Below, in pieces: positions 47,808 through 58,514 of a stretch of DNA of 64,000 nt. The stretch is from contig CM077593.1 of the NCBI GenBank assembly GCA_039654915.1, positions 61,820,501 through 61,884,500 on the forward strand. Direction: 5' to 3'. This DNA comes from Aquilaria yunnanensis (Eukaryota > Streptophyta > Magnoliopsida > Malvales > Thymelaeaceae). The translations under genes were made by a program, and so were the position numbers. Below the pieces are notes generated by a model. The model made no database searches and was not told the DNA's origin. It saw nothing but the letters and a program-made list of their open reading frames with translations. Numbering within the stretch: the stretch's first letter is position 1; each line of letters begins with the position of its first letter.

Positions 47808-49095
47808 AACTCCCACTCGCACTAAGATGCTTTTAAAACTCCCAGCTCCCACTCAAAACAAAACTCCTTAATCCTTATAGCCGAAATAATCTAGACACTT
47901 CTACATATATAGAGTTGTGGGTGCGACCTCAAGGCACACACACTAAGTCTCTTCTATTGAGGTTGTTAGACTCTCAAAAGAAGATTGTCCTCTCCTCATA
48001 GTTTGAACTTCTTCAAACTTTCCTTGAACACATCAAGTACAAGTGTGTTGCTTAAACACATCAAGCTTTCTTGAACACATCAAGTTTTTCTTGAACACAT
48101 CAAGTTTTGCCTTTCAAACCCCAGACATATGATACACTTCTTAATCACAATCAGTCTCTTTCTCTGAATTTCAACTCCTTGAAATCCATGACTGTATTAA
48201 GCATTGTGTACTCATTTAAATCACAATTCAATCTATCATACTACTCACAGTAATATGTGGGCCCAAGATTGAATTTAGTGAACGTGTACCATCTTAATGT
48301 CTTTCCTTTGAGCTTCAACTACTTAGGTCAATGAATTAACATGATCACCCAAAAGGAGGATACTCCAGTCTCATTTCTCTAAGACCTTCGACAACCAATC
48401 AAAGTGATCATAATTAACTCAACTTCCTAATAGCAAGCTATAGTCACTAAGAGTCTGATTTGAAGAATCTCACACTAAGCAAGAACAGAGACAACTTGCT
48501 TAAATTCTTCTATGGTCGTATTTCATGGTCATGGAACACTTGGAAACACATCCATTAAAGTTCCAGAATACACTTCTAAGGTGTTTTACTCATGTCACTC
48601 CCACTTGGAGTGATCTCCATTCCAATTGAGGAGTGTGTCATTTCTCCCTCTTAAAACACCATTAAGTGTACTCCTCTTAACATATAAAAGGAGGACATGT
48701 CAATAACCCTGAAATTTCTCCATGTAAGCCCTTGCTTACATCTAACATAGGCTAGGATGTATGAATGGTCATACAAACTGAATGCACCAAAGCATTGAAC
48801 CTTGATTACTCATAATCTAGGCGACCATGAACGGCTAAAGTGTCATGTGTTGGAGCATGACTCCCACTTAAATGTACCATTCATTTAAGTCTTTAGCCAG
48901 TCTCATCCTTAATCTTACACAAAGATCAAGCGCGAATGACTCGTGTGAGAAAGTCATTCTCTACCTATGTTTGACATGTTCATTTGTTCGTTGTGTTTTC
49001 TAAAATTGAACTGATTATTTCATAAAATAATCTATATTATCACAAAAATAATACTTAACATGTGTGACACCAAAGAGGTGAAGTACATCCAACAT
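47808..49095 (-). other. 3' noncoding interior of Copia C
   Basis: The inverted counterpart of 7138-8425: polypurine tract complement AACTCCCACTCGCAC at its left end, CTTGATGTGTTCAAG-type repeats near 48020-48110, and no credible reading frame. Confidence 0.75.
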
Positions 49096-52000
49096 TTACA
49101 TTCTTCTAAGACCCATTGCTCTAACATGTCGAGCAAACACAAGTGGTGGCAATGGCTTAGTGAGAGGATCTGCCACCATCAGGTCTGTAGAAATGTACTC
49201 AATCCTAACTTCACCCTCTTCAATTGCATCCCTTACAAAGTTATATTTCATGCTAATGTGCTTGGTTTTTCCATGGTATTTGGGGTCCTTAGTATAAGCC
49301 ATGGCTGCCATACTATCACTGTAGATAGTAATAGGTCTCTCAATAGAAACCTTGGACTCCAAATTCTTAAGGAAATAACCTAGCCAAAGGGCTTCTTGTA
49401 CAGCTGAGGCACATGAAACAAATTCAGCCTCCATTGTGGACAATGCTGTACAAGTTTGCTTCTTACTACACCAAGTAGTAGCACCACCATTTAGCATGAA
49501 AAGATAACCAGATGTAGACTTGCTGGAGTCTCTATCCCCACCCCAGTCAGCATCAGAATAGCCACGTAAACCAAGGTCTTTACCTTGGTAACAAAGCCAA
49601 TAATCCTTAGTACCCTTGAGGTACCTTAGGATCCTCTTAACATTCTTCCAATGCTCCAGACCAGGGTTGGAAGAATATCGTGCTAAAAGACCAACCGCTT
49701 GGCTGATGTCTGGCCTTGTACATAACATGGCATACATCAAGCTACCAATGGCACTTAGGTAGGGAATCTGAGCCATCTCTTCCTTCTCCTTTGGAGTCTT
49801 AGGACATAAGTCCTCTCCAATCTTGCAACCATATGCAAGAGGTGTACTCATGGGCTTTGCATTTGTTAAGTTGAACCTTGCAAGAATCTTATCAATATAA
49901 GATTCTTGAGAAAGGGCCAATAGCCTTGCCTTTCTATTCCTCAGGATCTTCACCCCTAGAATAAAGGCAGCCTCTCCCATATCCTTCATGTCAAAGGTGG
50001 AAGACAACCATCCCTTGATGGTACTTAATAATGCAAGCCTATTACTTGCAATTAGTATATCATCTACATATAGAGTCAATACTGCAAAACTAGACCCAGA
50101 AGAGTACAAGTATACACAATGGTCTTCATGCATCATCACAAAGCCATAGTTTGTGATTGCATGGTGAAACTTCAAGTACCACTGTCTTGAAGCTTGCTTA
50201 AGACCATAGATAGACTTCTTTAGTCTACATACCTTGTCCTCTTGACCCTTTTGGACAAACCCCTCAGGTTGTCTCATATATATCTCCTCACTCAATTCAC
50301 CATTGAGAAAGGCGGTCTTTACATCCATCTGATGTAACTCTAAGTCTAGATTTGCCACAATGGCAAGTAATATCCTGATGGAAGTGAATTTCACAACAGG
50401 AGAGAAGGTGTCTTTGAAATCAACACCCTCCTTCTGTGTGAAACCCTTGGCCACCAACCGGGCCTTGTATCTTTCGATACTTCCATCAGAGTTCACCTTG
50501 ATCTTGAGAACCCACTTGTTCCCAATTGCCTTACGGCCTAGAGGAAGATCACTTAACTCCCAAACCCCATTGAGATGCATCGAATGCAACTCATCCTTCA
50601 TTGCATTTAGCCACTCTTCCCTTTGTTCACCCTCAAGAGCCTCCTCAATGTTACTTGGCTCATCTATCTCAGATGCAACCAAGTTTGCCTCACTATCCAG
50701 GATCCACCATTCTTTAGGTGGTCCAAATTTCCTCATTGATCTTCTCAATATAGGCTGAGATGGAGGCAACTCATACTCCATCTCTTGAGGCTCAACATTT
50801 TGCCCTTGAGTATCCTCAACTCCCTCTTGAACAAAACCTTCCTCTTGGAAGTCTTGCTCATGTTGGTCCACAACAACAGGGATTTCTAGAGCCATTGCTC
50901 CACGTGGTTGAGGTACTCCCTCTAGAGTAGGTGCATGTGTCCCAAGTGTCCTTATGACACTTGGTTGACCCTCATCTAGGATCTGGCTTAATGAGGTTAA
51001 GTCACCACACTCACCAACTTTGGGGAACTCATCCTCCACAAAGTTAGCATTCCTTGCATCAAAGATGTTCCCAATTTTGTGACTTACATCCAAGAACACA
51101 TAACCCCTAGATTGTTCAGCATAACCAAGGAAGGCACACTTCCTCCCTCTTGGACCCAACTTTCCCAAAGGGTGGTCCGTTATGTGAACATAAGCTAAAC
51201 AACCCCAAGGGCGTAAATAGCTTAGGTTAGGAGTTTTCTTCTTCCATAACTCATATGGAGAAGAATTCACATTCTTGGTGGGTACTCTATTAAGGACATG
51301 AACTGCACACAGCAGTGCATCACTCCAATAAGTGATGTCTAAATTGGCCTTTGCCATCATGGAACGTACCATGTCCATAAGAGTTCTATTCTTCCTCTCA
51401 GATACTCCATTCTGTTGGGGTGTCCAAGGAAGGGTGAACTCCCTCTCAATACCTTTCAAGTCACAAAATGCTTTGAATGCATTAGATGTATACTCTCCAC
51501 CCCTATCTGTCCTCAAGGACTTAATCTTCTTACCTACTTGGTTCTCAACCAAGTACACATACTTCACAAAGCATGCCAAGGCCTCTGCCTTGTTTCTGAG
51601 TAAGTAGATATGGGTGAATCGAGTATAATCATCTGTGAATGTGATGAAATACTTAAATCCATTTCTAGATTCAACCTTCATTGGCCCACACAGGTCAGAG
51701 TGAACTAAACTAAGTGCCTCACCTCTCCTAGTTGCTTTGCCAAAAGGCTTTCTTGTGGCTTTGCCTTCTAGGCATGATTGACAACTTGGAAGGACAACCT
51801 TGGTCAAGGAACCTAGCAAGCCACCCTTGGCTAGCTTGTTCATTCTATCTTGACCAATATGACCTAACCTTTCATGCCATCTCATTTCATTTGTGACCTC
51901 TGTCACATAGCAACTAGGACTTGCAACAGAATGGTCAGTTGGCTTTAACTCATAAAGCCCATTATTAACTGAACAAGTGCACACTATCTGATTATCTTTA

Positions 52001-53151
52001 ATAATAGACACACTATTATTAAAGAAATTAAAGCAATAATTGTACTTCAACATACAACTTATAGAAATCAAATTTCTACAAATGTTTGGTACATACAATA
52101 CATCTATTAGATACAAATATCCAATATCTATAGGAATCCTACATGTTCCTATGCCTTCCACTTCCAGCCTGGCATCATTTCCTACTGAAATGTGCTTAGC
52201 TCCTTTTGAGAGCTTCCTGTAGGCCACAAACCAGGACTTCTCCCGTGCTATGTGGTCTGTTGCTCCCGAGTCTACAATCCACAAAGAATTGCACTCAGTT
52301 AGTAATGTACATGACACAACATGTACAATGGAAGTAGAAGGGTATGTATGTACCTTGGGTGGACCTTTGCAATCCTTTGCAAAGTGTCCTTTATACCCAC
52401 AGTTGAAGCACTTTAGCTTGCTTATGTCCTGTTTCTTCTTGAACCTTTTCTTAGAAGCAGGAACTTTTCCCTTGCCCTTCCTTGGCCCTCCTTTTCCACC
52501 ATTCTTCTTCCATCCCTTCTGGATAGAAGATGAGGCAACATATGCCTTAGAATGGTCCTTGAGGGCCATTACCTCAGCCTCAAGGAGGAGGTGACGGGCA
52601 ATGTCATCAAATGACATTATTTGAGGGTTATGGCGTAAGTTGACCTTCATCAACTGCCATTCCTCATCAGGCAAGGAACGAATTATTGCTTGCACTTGTT
52701 GCTCATCAGTGAGCACATGCCCTGCCGTCTTGAGTTGGTGGATCATGCGTGACATCTCACGCAAGTGAGCACTCATAGAGTGATCAGCACGCTTCACATA
52801 ATTCTCAAACCTGAGAATCATCGAGCGTTGTTTCTCTACAGAAACATCTCCATACTTGGCCTTGACAGAGTCCCATATGGCCCTGGCCCCCTCAAGCATG
52901 GAGAATTCCACCATAATCTCATCCACCATAGTGGAAAGGAGAGTGACTCTACACATAGAGTTCTTCTTTAGGAATGCCTCATAGGCAGTCTTATCCTCTC
53001 CCTCAGCAGGAGGCATGATCTCTTGAGTGAGTACATCAAGAGTATCTTGCTCAGTTAAAATGAATTTGACTTTCTGTTGCCAAATTGAATAGTTTTCACC
53101 ATCCAATTTGAGGTCACGGTTTAATTCAGCAACAATATTCTTACAAGCCAT
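49096..53151 (-). CDS. Copia C Gag-Pol polyprotein, intact
   Basis: 1351 residues from ATG 53151 (MACKNIVAELNRD). Order with rough residues: gag core 20-195; basic segment then CCHC knuckle CFNCGYKGHFAKDC ~246-259; protease WIVDSGATDH ~288-298; integrase HHCC head (WHERLGHIG ... CQSCLEGK) ~424-470; integrase D-D-E core with HSDLCGPM ~490, RTDRGGEY ~552 and GVSERKNR ~588; reverse transcriptase ~840-1080 with YVDDIL ~1027; RNase H with GYSDADWGG ~1200 and STMEAEF; end near ADPLTKPLP ~1333. All catalytic motifs I looked for are present and there is no internal stop. The product would process itself into particle, protease, integrase and polymerase parts in the cytoplasm. I do not assign a copia clade. 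Confidence 0.97.
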   Translation of the reverse strand: MACKNIVAELNRDLKLDGENYSIWQQKVKFILTEQDTLDVLTQEIMPPAEGEDKTAYEAFLKKNSMCRVTLLSTMVDEIMVEFSMLEGARAIWDSVKAKYGDVSVEKQRSMILRFENYVKRADHSMSAHLREMSRMIHQLKTAGHVLTDEQQVQAIIRSLPDEEWQLMKVNLRHNPQIMSFDDIARHLLLEAEVMALKDHSKAYVASSSIQKGWKKNGGKGGPRKGKGKVPASKKRFKKKQDISKLKCFNCGYKGHFAKDCKGPPKVHTYPSTSIVHVVSCTLLTECNSLWIVDSGATDHIAREKSWFVAYRKLSKGAKHISVGNDARLEVEGIGTCRIPIDIGYLYLIDVLYVPNICRNLISISCMLKYNYCFNFFNNSVSIIKDNQIVCTCSVNNGLYELKPTDHSVASPSCYVTEVTNEMRWHERLGHIGQDRMNKLAKGGLLGSLTKVVLPSCQSCLEGKATRKPFGKATRRGEALSLVHSDLCGPMKVESRNGFKYFITFTDDYTRFTHIYLLRNKAEALACFVKYVYLVENQVGKKIKSLRTDRGGEYTSNAFKAFCDLKGIEREFTLPWTPQQNGVSERKNRTLMDMVRSMMAKANLDITYWSDALLCAVHVLNRVPTKNVNSSPYELWKKKTPNLSYLRPWGCLAYVHITDHPLGKLGPRGRKCAFLGYAEQSRGYVFLDVSHKIGNIFDARNANFVEDEFPKVGECGDLTSLSQILDEGQPSVIRTLGTHAPTLEGVPQPRGAMALEIPVVVDQHEQDFQEEGFVQEGVEDTQGQNVEPQEMEYELPPSQPILRRSMRKFGPPKEWWILDSEANLVASEIDEPSNIEEALEGEQREEWLNAMKDELHSMHLNGVWELSDLPLGRKAIGNKWVLKIKVNSDGSIERYKARLVAKGFTQKEGVDFKDTFSPVVKFTSIRILLAIVANLDLELHQMDVKTAFLNGELSEEIYMRQPEGFVQKGQEDKVCRLKKSIYGLKQASRQWYLKFHHAITNYGFVMMHEDHCVYLYSSGSSFAVLTLYVDDILIASNRLALLSTIKGWLSSTFDMKDMGEAAFILGVKILRNRKARLLALSQESYIDKILARFNLTNAKPMSTPLAYGCKIGEDLCPKTPKEKEEMAQIPYLSAIGSLMYAMLCTRPDISQAVGLLARYSSNPGLEHWKNVKRILRYLKGTKDYWLCYQGKDLGLRGYSDADWGGDRDSSKSTSGYLFMLNGGATTWCSKKQTCTALSTMEAEFVSCASAVQEALWLGYFLKNLESKVSIERPITIYSDSMAAMAYTKDPKYHGKTKHISMKYNFVRDAIEEGEVRIEYISTDLMVADPLTKPLPPLVFARHVRAMGLRRM

Positions 53152-53405
53152 CTACATTGATGCAATTCACATGTTTTAGTTCAATTTACACAACAAGACT
53201 CAACAAAGCAACATGTGTATGAAAACAACTTCTAACATGCTCATATATGGCAAAAGAGATGCATATAACATTCGATCAGAAATATATAAACATGCCTTCA
53301 TTGTTTCATACACATATCCTTCATTAACCTTCATCGAAATCATACACATATGTATGATCCTAAATCATGCTCACAACATGTAACATATACATATTCATGA
53401 CCTAG

Positions 53406-53417
53406 GCTCTGATACCA
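53406..53417 (-). other. Primer binding site of Copia C
   Basis: The minus strand reads TGGTATCAGAGC, two bases from the LTR that begins at 53420. Confidence 0.9.
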
Positions 53418-53419
53418 AT

Positions 53420-54896
53420 TGAAGATTTTCAGGATCTCAATAATAACATACTCTTATGTTATTCATTTGTGTATATGCCACATGCATATAAGTTTTTCAT
53501 ACATATTGTCTCAAAAACAATATCTAGCATGCTATTTGAGTTCAACATGAATATAGACATACTTATCCAGTCAAACAAACTTAGCATGCCACTAAGATCA
53601 TTCATAAAACTTAAATCCTTAGCATGCTACTAAAGCAAGAAAGGATGCGTACCTTCCTTTTTGATAGTCTTGTGCCGAAAAGGAAAAGGAAGGACTTGAT
53701 CTTAGAGATACGCCTTGAGGCTTGAATTGAGATGAAGAATCTCAATATAATTCCACCCACAATGCTCTAAGAAAGTGTCTAATATTTCGGCTCTTTAAAG
53801 GAATGAAAGGAGGAATTTTTCTCTCAAGAAAAATGGTGCAAATTGAGTGTAAAATTCGTACTCTCAATGGCCAGCCACTAAAGGCTATTTATAGATGACC
53901 AAAAGGCACACCTTTACACCAAGAAAGGTGTCCTTTAAGCCAAAGAACACTTCCTTTGGCTAAGGGTCATGTATGGTGGCGAAAATACATGTCTTTTAGC
54001 CAAGGAACACTTCCTTTGGCCTATAACCACCCATAACTACCTTATGGGCGAAAATACATGTCTTTTAAGTCAAGGAACACTTCCTTTGGCCTATAACCAC
54101 CCATAACTACCTTATGGGCGAAAATACATGTCTTTTAAGTCTAAAGGACATCACATTTGGTGCAATAACCACCTCAACCACCTCCATGGCCGAACATACA
54201 TGTCCTTTAAAGTCAAAGGACATCACTCTTGGTGCTATAAGCACCCTATGGCCGAATATACATGTCCATTCACCCAAGGAACACTTCCTTTGGATGAAAG
54301 GACATGTTCTTTTAGCCAAGAGTTATTTCTTTTGATGAAGAGACATACCTTTACACAAAAGATGTGTCTCTTGGTGGTTTTGAGCTAAAAACAAGGTGAG
54401 CTGGCACAAAGCTAGCTCAATATGCTACTTATGCACCATTGAGCTCCTTTGAGCTCCAACCTAGCACCATGAACTAAGGTCCAGCTCCAAGAACTGACCT
54501 TGAGCTGGAGTTAGCTGCTTTCAGCTGAAGTAAACTGAAGTCCAGCTACACTCAGCTACCAAAAGCTGAAGTGAGCTGACTTGAGCTGACTTGAGCTGAA
54601 GTCTAGCTACATTCAGCTACCATAAGCTGAAGTGAGCTGACTTGAGCTTACTTGAGCTAACTTGAGCTGAAATCCAGCTACATTCAGCTACCATAAGCTG
54701 AAGTGAGCTGACTTGAGCTGACTTGAGCTAACTTGAGCTGAAGTCCAGCTACTCTGAGCTACTTATAGCTGAAGTGAGCTGACTTGAGCTAAGGGGAGCT
54801 ACTTCTAGCTGCCTTAGATACCTTTTCAAGCTATAGTTAGCTCAACGAGCTCAAATCCTATCTTAAAAGGATCTTGGTGCGCCAAGAATTCCAACA
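53420..54896 (-). repeat. 5' LTR of Copia C
   Basis: A 1477-bp LTR with TATA box, AGCT block and U5 hairpin as in Copia A. TSD TTTTG follows. Confidence 0.95.
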
Positions 54897-54901
54897 TTTT
54901 G

Positions 54902-56787
54902 GTAGCTCAATAAGGTTGTTTTCTTACTTATGAACTGGTATTTGAAGGCCAGGAAGTGGGAGAAAAGGTGCTGGGCAGTGAAATACACATAGAAACCATG
55001 TTGTGCATTTAAGGTGCATTAGTTAAGAGCTTGTGGAATTAATTTTGTTCCAGCTAGGAGCTGCTGGTTTTAATGGTTTAAATTAATTCTAGATGATGTT
55101 ATCTTGCTTATGATTTGGTGTTTAAAAGCTAAGAAGCAAGAGAACATTTATTTGGAAGTGAATCGCCCATGAATGCCATGAATGTGCATTAAGGTGAAGT
55201 TTTGGTGTTACTGTAATTGTAGTTACTTCCAAGAATAAACTGTATTATTACAGTATTTTTGGTGGCTTTTGGGGGTAATAATCTTGCTTATACACTAGTA
55301 TACAATGCATAAAAATTAAGAGAGCAAGATTTAGGTTGCTTTTATGCTATTAAAAGTGTAAAGAACCGCAAGATAGGCAAACCGGAGACAGAAAATTCTG
55401 GGCAGTTGGTGGTTGTTTCATGGGCTGTTTTCAAGTGTTAAAATTGATAAATTGTGCTTAAAATGATCAATATAGGTTCTGGGAATAAGCTACTAAAAGA
55501 TGGCCTAAGTTTGGGTTGAAACCGAGACAAAAAGGCTAAGTACTTGAAGCTTGCAAATTAAGTTATCTAAGGTAAGGGTTATTTAATTTGTATGCTTATG
55601 TGTTAAATAAATTTGGCTATGATACTTGTATATCAAGTGGCTGAATTATGGATAAATTTAACAAGCATATGATTTGAGTATTGATGGCTATGTGAGAAGC
55701 TTATATGATTGGGTTTGGTAAAAAGCCAAACTATGAAGTGCATATGAAGTGTGTAAGTGCATAATTGTAAACTTATATCTATAGGCAAAATGGACCTTGA
55801 TATGGTCTAATTTACGGTGAGTATGACGGGTTAGGAACCTACGATACCTAAGGTCACAATGATGGGCTAAGACCTGGATGGACCTAAGAGGGGGAGGTGT
55901 CCTTAACCACTCACGAAACCTGATAAAGGTAGCACTAACACATGCACTAAATAAGCAAATAGTTCACTTCTGTACATAAAATAAGGGATATTGACAAATA
56001 CTAAGAAGCTTTCAAAGCAGTATTTGTATGGACAAGTTGGACTTGTCAATTGAAGGACAATTGAGTAAAGGAATTGTGGGAACTAGCTACTCCCATAATT
56101 ATTGGCCAATAATACGAGTTCCTAGCACTATGACTTGAGCTCAAGTGCACTATGCATATATCGACATCCTTATGGATAATATGCACGGTCCTATATTGTT
56201 GATTTTCTTGCAGGTTATAACCCTTACTGAGAACTTTTGGTTCTCACATCCCTTACATATTTTGTGTGGAGATATTGGTGGACCTGGGGCTAATAACCAA
56301 TAAAGAAATTGGTTGTTAGTATTTTGATACCAGAGGCAAGAAACAGGGAATACCTGAACACTGTAGTGACCCCTTTTTGATAGTGTAACTCAGGTGGGAT
56401 TGGATCCCAAGATTCTCAGTGTGCAGCATATGTATAACACTTTTGTGTATGATGTATATATATGTGTGTGGAAGTTATGCCTCTGGTAAATGCTATGGAA
56501 CTAGTGGTTGTGTTCCCTAGTAGCTTGTATGGATTCACGATGCATAATATTACGTTTTTGATAAATGCATGTTTGAAGTACTGGCCAGCTGCATCGATTA
56601 TATCTTATTTTTATGGTCATTGACCTACAGCCATAGTAAGGCATAGTATAAAACAGTATTGCATTAAGGATTTAATCAATTAACAGACCCACTAAGGACA
56701 AATTTACATAGGCCTAACACTGAATAAGTGTAAGGTTCCTGGGGTCCTATATGACTTAAATAGGATTAAGGTTCAAGGCCTGTGACA
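54902..56787 (+). repeat. 5' LTR of gypsy2, second part
   Basis: About 1.9 kb, ending CTGTGACA just before the primer site. It is AT-rich. I see no coding sequence and no repeats beyond the LTR itself. Confidence 0.85.
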
Positions 56788-56788
56788 G

Positions 56789-56800
56789 TGGTATCAGAGC
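56789..56800 (+). other. Primer binding site of gypsy2
   Basis: TGGTATCAGAGC, one base after the 5' LTR. Confidence 0.9.
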
Positions 56801-56923
56801 AGGTTACCAGAGGCATAGGCATTGAGAATCTATATAATCCCTGTATGATGGTAGTAAGTAATATGTTATTAAATTTTCTGAAAATTGTGTCTGTGGATAT
56901 CTTTTGGATTTGTCAGGTGTAAA

Positions 56924-57492
56924 ATGGTGAACATTGGGAGCAACGAAGACCAAGACCCAGGGCAGGTTCAGGGTTAACTCCGGGGGAGGCCCAGATGTTG
57001 CAATTGCTTCAAGGCATCAGCCAAGCCTTGATGCAAATGAATGAGGGTATAAGTACCTTGCTACAGAGACAGGCAGTAGCAGGGCAAGCTCCGCTTGCAG
57101 GCCAGATACCACCACCACAGCCACAGCCAAATCCTGTTGGGGACCAGGCTGACTCAGGTAGCCATGCTGAGGTGCATGTTAATAGTCACCCAGTCCATGG
57201 AGGGCAGCCTGAGGTACATGACCAGCCTAGGCATGGACAGCAGCAGAAGATTGAGGGGCATAGGAAGCGAAGTATGCCAAGGCGGATGAAGATTGTTCAG
57301 AATTTCAAGTCCTTTACTCCACCTATGTTTGATGGAACTGGAGATGCCGATACTGCAGATTTTTTTCTGGACAGATTGAATACACTGTTTAAGACATTGG
57401 AGATGGATTCTCATGAAAGTGTATTGTTGGCATCCTTTCAACTAGTTGGGAGAGCAGGGTTATGGTGGAGAAGAATTCAGAGTGAGCGTGAA
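56924..57492 (+). pseudogene. Gypsy2 gag, 5' part, frameshifted and cut by a solo LTR
   Basis: A likely ATG at 56924 (MVNIGSNEDQD) meets a stop after 17 codons. A different frame carries the rest (LQLLQGISQALMQMNEGIST, then FTPPMFDGTGDADTADFFLD and GRAGLWWRR), so there is an apparent frameshift near 56970-56990. The Gag core is cut at 57492 by the solo LTR and continues after the TSD at 58520. Confidence 0.85.
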
Positions 57493-58514
57493 TGATATGA
57501 TCAAAGAAGGCACAACCAAGAATGGCAAGGATCCATTAAAGATAACTAGTGGACCATTGACAAGGAAGAAGGCTAATGAGCTCACTAGTGCACTTCAAGC
57601 TTGGATTTTGACAGATTGGCGATGTTCTGGTAGAAAATTCATATCTTGAGGTAAACAGATCGGAATTGAGTAATTCTTGATTCATTGGAAAGCTAACATC
57701 TGGATCTGAAAATCATATGAAGACCATAAAACCCAGTTTGCACGATAAGGAGGTCCAATTTAGCTTCAAAGTCGCGATTTATGAGTTATCGCTGGTTCAG
57801 AAGCAGTTGCAGTATTTTAGGAATATCTTTCTATTCAGAAGTCCATTTTGTGTGATTAAACTGTGGTTTCGAAGCTAAGAAAGAGATCTACAACTTTCAT
57901 GTTTTACATTTTGAGAAATCATGGCTGCATGAAGTTCGAATTGCAGCTTGAAGTTGAAGACACAAGCAGGAACCTCCTGAGAAGACTATTTTGTGGTTTT
58001 TATGACCAATCTTATTTTGTAACGTATTTTATTTTATTTTCCTGTTTATTTACATTATTTAGGATTTTATTTAGGCCATGGAAGTGATTTAGGTCACTTA
58101 GGATAAATGGAATTCGCTGCACACCTTAAACATGTGTTAAAAGGGTGTAGGAATCCTAGTTTGACTAGGTTTTCTTGAGTCCTTTGTAACTAGGTTTCCT
58201 AGGTGACTTGGGCTGCGAATTTTGCCCAGATTTTTACCCTAGTTTAGGCCTATATAAAGGCACATATTCTGGATGTAAACACACAGATTATTGCCGAAAT
58301 AATATTGCTCTTTGGAGAGGTTTTCTCTTTGGTTCTTGGAGGACTGCCTTGGTGCACAAGTATGCTTGTGTTCTTGGAGTTCTATACTTCTCGTTTCTAA
58401 TCACAGGTTGATTAGGGGTGGGGGTCTTCAAACCCAGTCTCTTTGATGTCTTGTGGAGCTTGAAAAACATCTTGGGCGCGTTTCATGGTCTTTATACCAT
58501 CGGGGTTCGCATCA
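57493..58514 (+). mobile_element. Solo LTR of the gag-only family in gypsy2 gag
   Basis: A 1022-bp LTR, TGATATGATCAAAGAAGGCA ... GGGGTTCGCATCA, with TSD GTGAA at 57488-57492 and 58515-58519. TATA box TATATAAA is at 58251-58258. The tail frame is conserved with small changes (GPLTRKKANEL). Confidence 0.96.

Larger units (their letters stand above)
46331..54896 (-). mobile_element. Copia C: structurally intact Ty1/copia element
   Basis: Both LTRs are exactly 1477 bp (46331-47807 and 53420-54896) and differ at about five positions by eye. TSD TTTTG is at 46326-46330 and 54897-54901. Primer site, complete polyprotein and polypurine tract are present. It is the youngest and only fully coding element in the window. 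Confidence 0.98.

Noticed and set aside
57863..58411. Short open frames in the solo LTR at 57493-58514
   Set aside because: They recur as parts of the LTR family on either strand, with no recognisable domain.
58418..58514. ATG at 58418 as the start of a 976-residue protein
   Set aside because: It lies inside the solo LTR. Homology to Gag begins only after the TSD at 58515-58519.
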